DNA of 64,000 nucleotides from Dethiosulfovibrio peptidovorans DSM 11002 (GTDB lineage: Bacteria > Synergistota > Synergistia > Synergistales > Dethiosulfovibrionaceae). Shown here piece after piece: positions 60,357 through 64,000 of this stretch. A program made the position numbers and the translations under genes. Location of the stretch: contig NZ_ABTR02000001.1 in assembly GCF_000172975.1 (NCBI RefSeq), positions 1,836,501 through 1,900,500 on the forward strand. Reading direction: 5' to 3'. Position 1 is the first letter of the stretch. Each line of letters begins with the position of its first letter. Below the pieces are notes generated by a model that saw only the letters and a program-made list of their open reading frames with translations, had not been told where the DNA came from and did no database searches.

Positions 60357-61376
60357 TCAACGGGATGCGAAGCCGCAGTTGGGGAAGTTGCAGATCTCGC
60401 AGTGTCTGCAAAGTCCGCCGACTCCCCATCTTCTGGTCTCCTCGAAGGAGGGGAGTTTTCCCGTGAATACCCGGGGCAACAGAAGATCCAGGGAAGTCCA
60501 CGTCTCAAATACCGCTCCCGCCGGGACTCCCAGTACGGGCAATCCTCCCTTTCGGGCGAGCATTATATGGCATCCGGGAAGGACGGGTATCCCCTTGAAG
60601 ATGGTCTCGTCCGTAGTTGTCTCTATAGCGGATGAGGTGACGTCGTCGGCGTCCACGCTCATCCCCCCGGTGCATATGATCGCTTCTGCCCCTATATCGA
60701 CCATGTGATTTATCGCCTGGACTATGACCTCCTTTTCGTCGGGAACTACGGTCTGTTCTATAATTGTTCCTCCGTATTCGGCTATCTTGACCTCCAGTTT
60801 CGGTCTGAAAGCGTCCTTTATACGTCCCTCGGCCAGCTCTTTGCCGGTGGTTACGAGCCCTAACTTTAAGGGAGAAAAGGGTATCACCGATATGGGGGAC
60901 GCTATCTCCTCCGCTCTTTTCACCTGTTCTTCGTCGACGACTAAAGGCAATACTCTGAACCCAGCCACGATCTCTCCCCGTTTAACAGGAACGTTGACCG
61001 GCAATGTAGAGATTATCCAGCTTGGATCCAGGTTGATCCCGTTTATCCCGTCGGTGTCGAAGTGGAGCAGACCGTCTCTTTTCGCTTTCAAAGTGCATTT
61101 CCCCTCCGACGGCCCCGATCTAGAGACCCCATCTCCAGTCAGTATCCTAGAGAGTCTCACCGATGCATCGTCCTCGTGAACCTCCTGCGGTTCGAGTTCC
61201 AGTACCGTGAGATGGGCTCTTCCCATGGACTTAAGGACCTCAAGGTCGGATTCCTCTACGACGTGCCCCTTCTTGAAACGAGCCCCCTTGAATCCTCTCT
61301 GCGGTGATATCTGAGTGAGGTCGTGGGATAGAGGATGGCCTATGGCCTTTTCCAGGGGCAAGGTTTTTTTATTCAT
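60357..61376 (-). CDS. MoeA/MogA-like molybdopterin-binding protein with C-terminal Cys cluster
   Basis: 339-residue protein. Residues 1-170 are MoeA-like linker sheets with GHVVEESDLEVLKSMG; residues 175-310 form a MogA/MoaB domain (LGLVTTGKELAEGRIKDAF, GAEAIICTGGMSVDADDVTSSAIE, and PVLPGCHIMLARKGGLPVLGVPAGAV). The C-terminal tail holds a CRHCEICNFPNC pattern (four Cys), suggesting a metal or cluster site. It probably inserts molybdate into molybdopterin or handles the cofactor. ATGA overlap with modC. Confidence 0.87.
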   Translation of the reverse strand: MNKKTLPLEKAIGHPLSHDLTQISPQRGFKGARFKKGHVVEESDLEVLKSMGRAHLTVLELEPQEVHEDDASVRLSRILTGDGVSRSGPSEGKCTLKAKRDGLLHFDTDGINGINLDPSWIISTLPVNVPVKRGEIVAGFRVLPLVVDEEQVKRAEEIASPISVIPFSPLKLGLVTTGKELAEGRIKDAFRPKLEVKIAEYGGTIIEQTVVPDEKEVIVQAINHMVDIGAEAIICTGGMSVDADDVTSSAIETTTDETIFKGIPVLPGCHIMLARKGGLPVLGVPAGAVFETWTSLDLLLPRVFTGKLPSFEETRRWGVGGLCRHCEICNFPNCGFASR

Positions 61377-62461
61377 GGTAGATTCCTCCGATTCTTGAAT
61401 ATGATCGATATATTCCTCGGCCTTATCGCCATCGCCACGGATGAACCTTCCTCCGTATCTAGCGAGGTGTATGAGGTCGAAGGGAATTCCAGCTGCCAGC
61501 TAGTTCCTCCTCCGTCCACGTGTAGATGGCACACGTTGCCTATGACGTACCTCTCCAGCACCGTTCCTCGCACTATATTTTCGGAGAAGATAGGATCCAT
61601 CGGTATGTCCGGATATAGCAGAGATATATTGTCGGGGCTTATGAAGGCAGAGGCTGGGCCCTCATCGTTTATCGAAGGCGGGAGCATTAGCTTCCCTCCG
61701 TTCCAAAGGAAACGCATACCTCCGTCGCCTCTCACCACCGTCCCCTCCATAGTGGTTCCCCATCCCAGGGAATGCCATCTTTCCCCCGTCCCGGATAGCA
61801 GTTCCTCCGACCTTATCTTGCCGGTGATCCTGCCGTCCTTTACCAGAAAGATGCGGTCCCCCAGCGAACAGACATCCTCTATCTGGTGGGTAACGTATAT
61901 CATGGGAACGGAGGTCTCTCTGTGAAGCCTTTTCAGCTCTCTTCTCAGAGATCTTCTGAGAGGGGTATCCAAAGCGCTGAACGGTTCATCCAGGAGGATC
62001 AGATCCGGCTCGGAGGCCAGAGATCTGACCAGGGCGACCCGTTGTCTTTGCCCTCCGGAGAGTTGGTGCGGAAACAGGTCCTTCTTTCCGTCTAATCCCA
62101 CCTTTTCGAGCCATCTACTCGCCTCTTTATTAGCTTCTTTTCGGGGCATCCTGTCGTCCATGGCGAAAGCCACGTTTTGTTGGGCTGTCATGTGTGGAAA
62201 AAGGGCGAGATCCTGAAACACCATGGATATTCTTCTGGTCTTCGGGGATGTCCATGAATTCCCGTCCGACAATATCCTGTTACCAAGGATCAGTCTGCCT
62301 CCGCCGTTAGGCTTGATTAGTCCCGCCAGAAATCTCAGGGTCATGCTTTTTCCCGCTCCGCTGGGTCCGAAGAGGACCGAGATCTCCTTTTCCATGGAGA
62401 TGTCGACGTCTAGGTCGAAATCTCCTACGCTGTGTCTGAAGGATGCGTCCAGCCACGTCAC
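61373..62461 (-). CDS. modC: Molybdate ABC transporter ATP-binding protein
   Basis: 362-residue ATPase. Walker A FGPSGAGKSMTLRFLAG near residue 32, signature LSGGQRQRVALVRSL near 130, Walker B LILLDEPFSALDTPLRRSL, His switch in VTHQIEDVCSLGDRIFLVKDG. The C-terminal third is a TOBE-like oxyanion-binding domain. The GTG start overlaps the modB stop as GTGA. Part of modABC. Confidence 0.93.
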   Translation of the reverse strand: MTWLDASFRHSVGDFDLDVDISMEKEISVLFGPSGAGKSMTLRFLAGLIKPNGGGRLILGNRILSDGNSWTSPKTRRISMVFQDLALFPHMTAQQNVAFAMDDRMPRKEANKEASRWLEKVGLDGKKDLFPHQLSGGQRQRVALVRSLASEPDLILLDEPFSALDTPLRRSLRRELKRLHRETSVPMIYVTHQIEDVCSLGDRIFLVKDGRITGKIRSEELLSGTGERWHSLGWGTTMEGTVVRGDGGMRFLWNGGKLMLPPSINDEGPASAFISPDNISLLYPDIPMDPIFSENIVRGTVLERYVIGNVCHLHVDGGGTSWQLEFPSTSYTSLDTEEGSSVAMAIRPRNISIIFKNRRNLP

Positions 62462-63087
62462 GATCGGTCTTCCATTCTTCTAACGAAAAGCAGGCTGGCT
62501 ACGCCGACACATGCCAGCACAGCCGCTGCGGCGTTCGCCTTTGCGAACTCCAGAGACTCAACCTGGCTATATATGTACAACGGCAAAGTCTGCGTCCTTC
62601 CCGGTATGTTCCCCGCTATCATCAGGGTAACACCGAAGTCACCTAACGCTCTGGCCGATGACAAAGCCAACCCGGCCAGTATGTACTTTCGTGCCAGAGG
62701 AAGGGTTATCCTGTAGAATATCTGCCATTCTCCCTTCCCCATAGTCCGTGCCACCTCCTCCAGAGAGTTGGGTACGGAGAGGAAACCGGTCCTGGACGCG
62801 GATATTATCAAAGGCATCGACGGAATAAGGGCCGCTATAGAGGCGGCGGGGAAGGAAAAGAGCAATCCCATCGATCTCATGGCAGGTATGCTGCCGAGTG
62901 CCATGAGCAGATAGAGTCCCAAAACCGCCGGAGGTAGCGCTACCGGAAGCATCAGGGCTGTTTCCAGAATCGGTTTGCCTGGAAAATCCTTTTTAGCGAG
63001 GAGCCAGCCCGAGGACGTGCCGATTATCAAGAGAAGGGGGACATCTACAATCAGGACTTTAAGGCTTATTGTCAGGGATTGGATCAA
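62458..63087 (-). CDS. modB: Molybdate ABC transporter permease
   Basis: 209-residue permease of the ModB/CysT class with about five spans. The EAA-type cytoplasmic loop reads NSLEEVARTMGKGEWQIFYRITLPLARKYILAG and family blocks LLIIGTSSGWLLAKKDFPGK and FGVTLMIAGNIPGRTQTLPLYIYSQVES are present. The TTG start overlaps the modA stop. Confidence 0.93.
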   Translation of the reverse strand: MIQSLTISLKVLIVDVPLLLIIGTSSGWLLAKKDFPGKPILETALMLPVALPPAVLGLYLLMALGSIPAMRSMGLLFSFPAASIAALIPSMPLIISASRTGFLSVPNSLEEVARTMGKGEWQIFYRITLPLARKYILAGLALSSARALGDFGVTLMIAGNIPGRTQTLPLYIYSQVESLEFAKANAAAAVLACVGVASLLFVRRMEDRS

Positions 63088-63821
63088 TTACGTCCCTCCA
63101 GAGCGAACCCCCACTTCAGCCAGATAGGGTCGACTTGTGAGGAACGGCAAAAAGACCAGAATTTTTTTGCCTCGACCCCGGCGGAAGGGGATAGACCTCC
63201 TACCTGAGGCAGAGTGGCTCCCTCCATGACGGTAAACGAACCTTCGGCCTTCAGAGCTGCGCTCTCGGGGATAAAAGCCCATTCAGCCGCACCGCTTTTT
63301 ACTGTGATAATCGCCTGAGGGGCCGACTTTGCCGGTAGGATTTTTTTTCGATCGAGCGAGTTCCACATATTCAGTTTTTGTAGGTGTTTTTGGGCAGCCA
63401 TTCCGTAGGCGGTGGTATCCGGATCCGGTATGGCTACGGTTTTCTTTTCGAGATCGGACAGATTCGGTTTTTCCGTCCCGGGACTCCACAGTACCAGTTG
63501 TCCGATGGCGAAGGTGTGGATGTCCATCAGAAGGTCGCGACTCTCCATCCACTTTGGCCATCTCGGTTCCGAGAGCAGTATAAGGCCATACGGGGCGTTG
63601 GCGTCGGCCTGTTTTGCCAGGGCTCCACAGGGTCCCTTCACGATGGAGAGAGGCTCGTTCCCTTCCGATACATAAAGCGTCATGACCTCCTCGACGCATG
63701 GTGCTATTCCGGCGGCCACGGCCACTATCTCCCTGTCCGTAGCTGTCGAGGGCACAGTTGAGAAAAGGAACAGAGCGATTGAAACGATCGAGACAATGTT
63801 TCTCTTAGTTGACTGCTTCAC
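63084..63821 (-). CDS. modA: Molybdate ABC transporter substrate-binding protein
   Basis: 245-residue exported receptor. GTG 63821 follows GAAGGAGG; the longer frame from 63908 has no ribosome site. The signal peptide is KQSTKRNIVSIVSIALFLFSTVPSTA. Receptor blocks are VAAGIAPCVEEVMTLYV, GPCGALAKQADANAPYGLILLSEPRWPKWM, KKTVAIPDPDTTAYGMAAQKHLQKLNM and VKSGAAEWAFIPESAALKAEGSF. It is shorter than E. coli ModA but the layout is normal. First gene of the minus-strand molybdenum operon. Confidence 0.9.
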   Translation of the reverse strand: MKQSTKRNIVSIVSIALFLFSTVPSTATDREIVAVAAGIAPCVEEVMTLYVSEGNEPLSIVKGPCGALAKQADANAPYGLILLSEPRWPKWMESRDLLMDIHTFAIGQLVLWSPGTEKPNLSDLEKKTVAIPDPDTTAYGMAAQKHLQKLNMWNSLDRKKILPAKSAPQAIITVKSGAAEWAFIPESAALKAEGSFTVMEGATLPQVGGLSPSAGVEAKKFWSFCRSSQVDPIWLKWGFALEGRN

Positions 63822-63874
63822 GTAGCAGGACCTCCTTCGATGTTTCCCCCGAGCGTTATTTATGGGAGATGCTA

Positions 63875-63900
63875 TATAATGCAACCTAGTTGCGATTATA
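63875..63900. promoter_or_regulatory. Large palindrome between divergent modA and MOSC genes
   Basis: Arms TATAATGCAAC and GTTGC(G)ATTATA around CTA, 11 bp per side with a one-base bulge. A TG-extended TATATA (-10-like, 63870-63878) for the plus-strand gene overlaps its left end. A repressor bound here could control both directions. No textbook ModE half-site is present; the operon's own Fur-family protein is a candidate. Confidence 0.55.
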
Positions 63901-63937
63901 TTATACACCGAAAAAAAAAGGAGGATCCTATATAATC

Positions 63938-64000
63938 ATGTCGAAAATCGAGGCTATATGTATTAGCTCCAAACGTAGGGAACCGAAGAGATCCGTCCCC
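63938..64000 (+). CDS. MOSC-domain protein, 5' end only
   Basis: The ATG follows AAGGAGGATCC. The 21 visible residues (SKIEAICISSKRREPKRS) match the start of MOSC-domain proteins linked to molybdenum cofactor sulfuration. The rest lies beyond the window. Divergent from modA. Confidence 0.75.
   Translation, partial: MSKIEAICISSKRREPKRSVP

Noticed and set aside
1-64000. CRISPR arrays, insertion sequences, prophage
   Set aside because: No direct-repeat arrays, transposase genes or terminal inverted repeats were seen.

Overview
This 64-kb window is a dense bacterial chromosome segment with no insertion sequences, prophage or CRISPR array. G+C looks to be in the mid-fifties by eye, strong Shine-Dalgarno sites are common, and many genes overlap by 4 bp (ATGA/GTGA). 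The mix suggests an anaerobic, amino-acid-using Gram-negative-type bacterium, most likely Synergistota (Dethiosulfovibrio-like): B12 assembly, TRAP and TAXI solute receptors, a RocB-like peptidase, molybdenum-hydroxylase accessory genes, a 6S RNA beside rarA, and LuxC/LuxE-like proteins. The taxonomic call is inference, not proof.

Layout. 1-1.4 kb: trehalose genes otsB and otsA (otsA runs off the left edge) with a good minus-strand promoter. 1.4-7.7 kb: late cobalamin operon (unknown gene, cobQ, pduX, cbiB, cobD, cobU, cobS) covering cobyric acid, the aminopropanol arm and nucleotide-loop assembly; cobT and cobC are not present. 7.7-17.3 kb: mostly housekeeping and cell-envelope genes (uridine-kinase-like enzyme, L,D-transpeptidase, short LacI regulator, Mrp, YchF, a CapD-type sugar dehydratase) plus a minus-strand pair of a metallo-beta-lactamase-fold enzyme and a PAS protein with a degenerate GGDEF domain. 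17.4-22.7 kb: SYLF protein, 6S RNA, HAD phosphatase, rarA, YdcF-like protein, GntR regulator and PduO adenosyltransferase. 22.9-26.8 kb: a TAXI solute receptor paired with a GltS symporter, tRNA-Leu(CAA), and an Eis-like acetyltransferase behind a long leader with mutually exclusive pairings. 26.9-32.3 kb: minus-strand IclR/TRAP/M20-peptidase operon.

32.6-39.5 kb: methyltransferase, YwbE, a DUF2157-like membrane protein and SbcDC. 39.5-46.0 kb: the most unusual locus, a compact cluster of a HATPase-GNAT fusion, a LuxE-like synthetase, a LuxC~adenylation-domain fusion and an MFS exporter, with no luciferase. It looks like an acyl-activation/acyl-reduction pathway for an unknown product. 46.0-50.7 kb: HDOD protein, soluble hybrid histidine kinase, two small proteins and an ArsA/Get3-type ATPase. 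50.7-56.2 kb: nucleoside ABC importer (BMP receptor, ATPase, two permeases) next to divergent gpt, a purine salvage locus. 56.2-64 kb: molybdenum locus (modABC, MoeA-like protein, Fur-family regulator, DUF364 protein, MobA-HD fusion, histidine phosphatase, XdhC, cupin) divergent from a MOSC gene across a palindromic operator.

Genes were called from reading frame, Shine-Dalgarno position and recognisable motifs only. No database search was possible, so names rest on motif recall. Several starts were moved inward from the longest reading frame to agree with ribosome binding sites.
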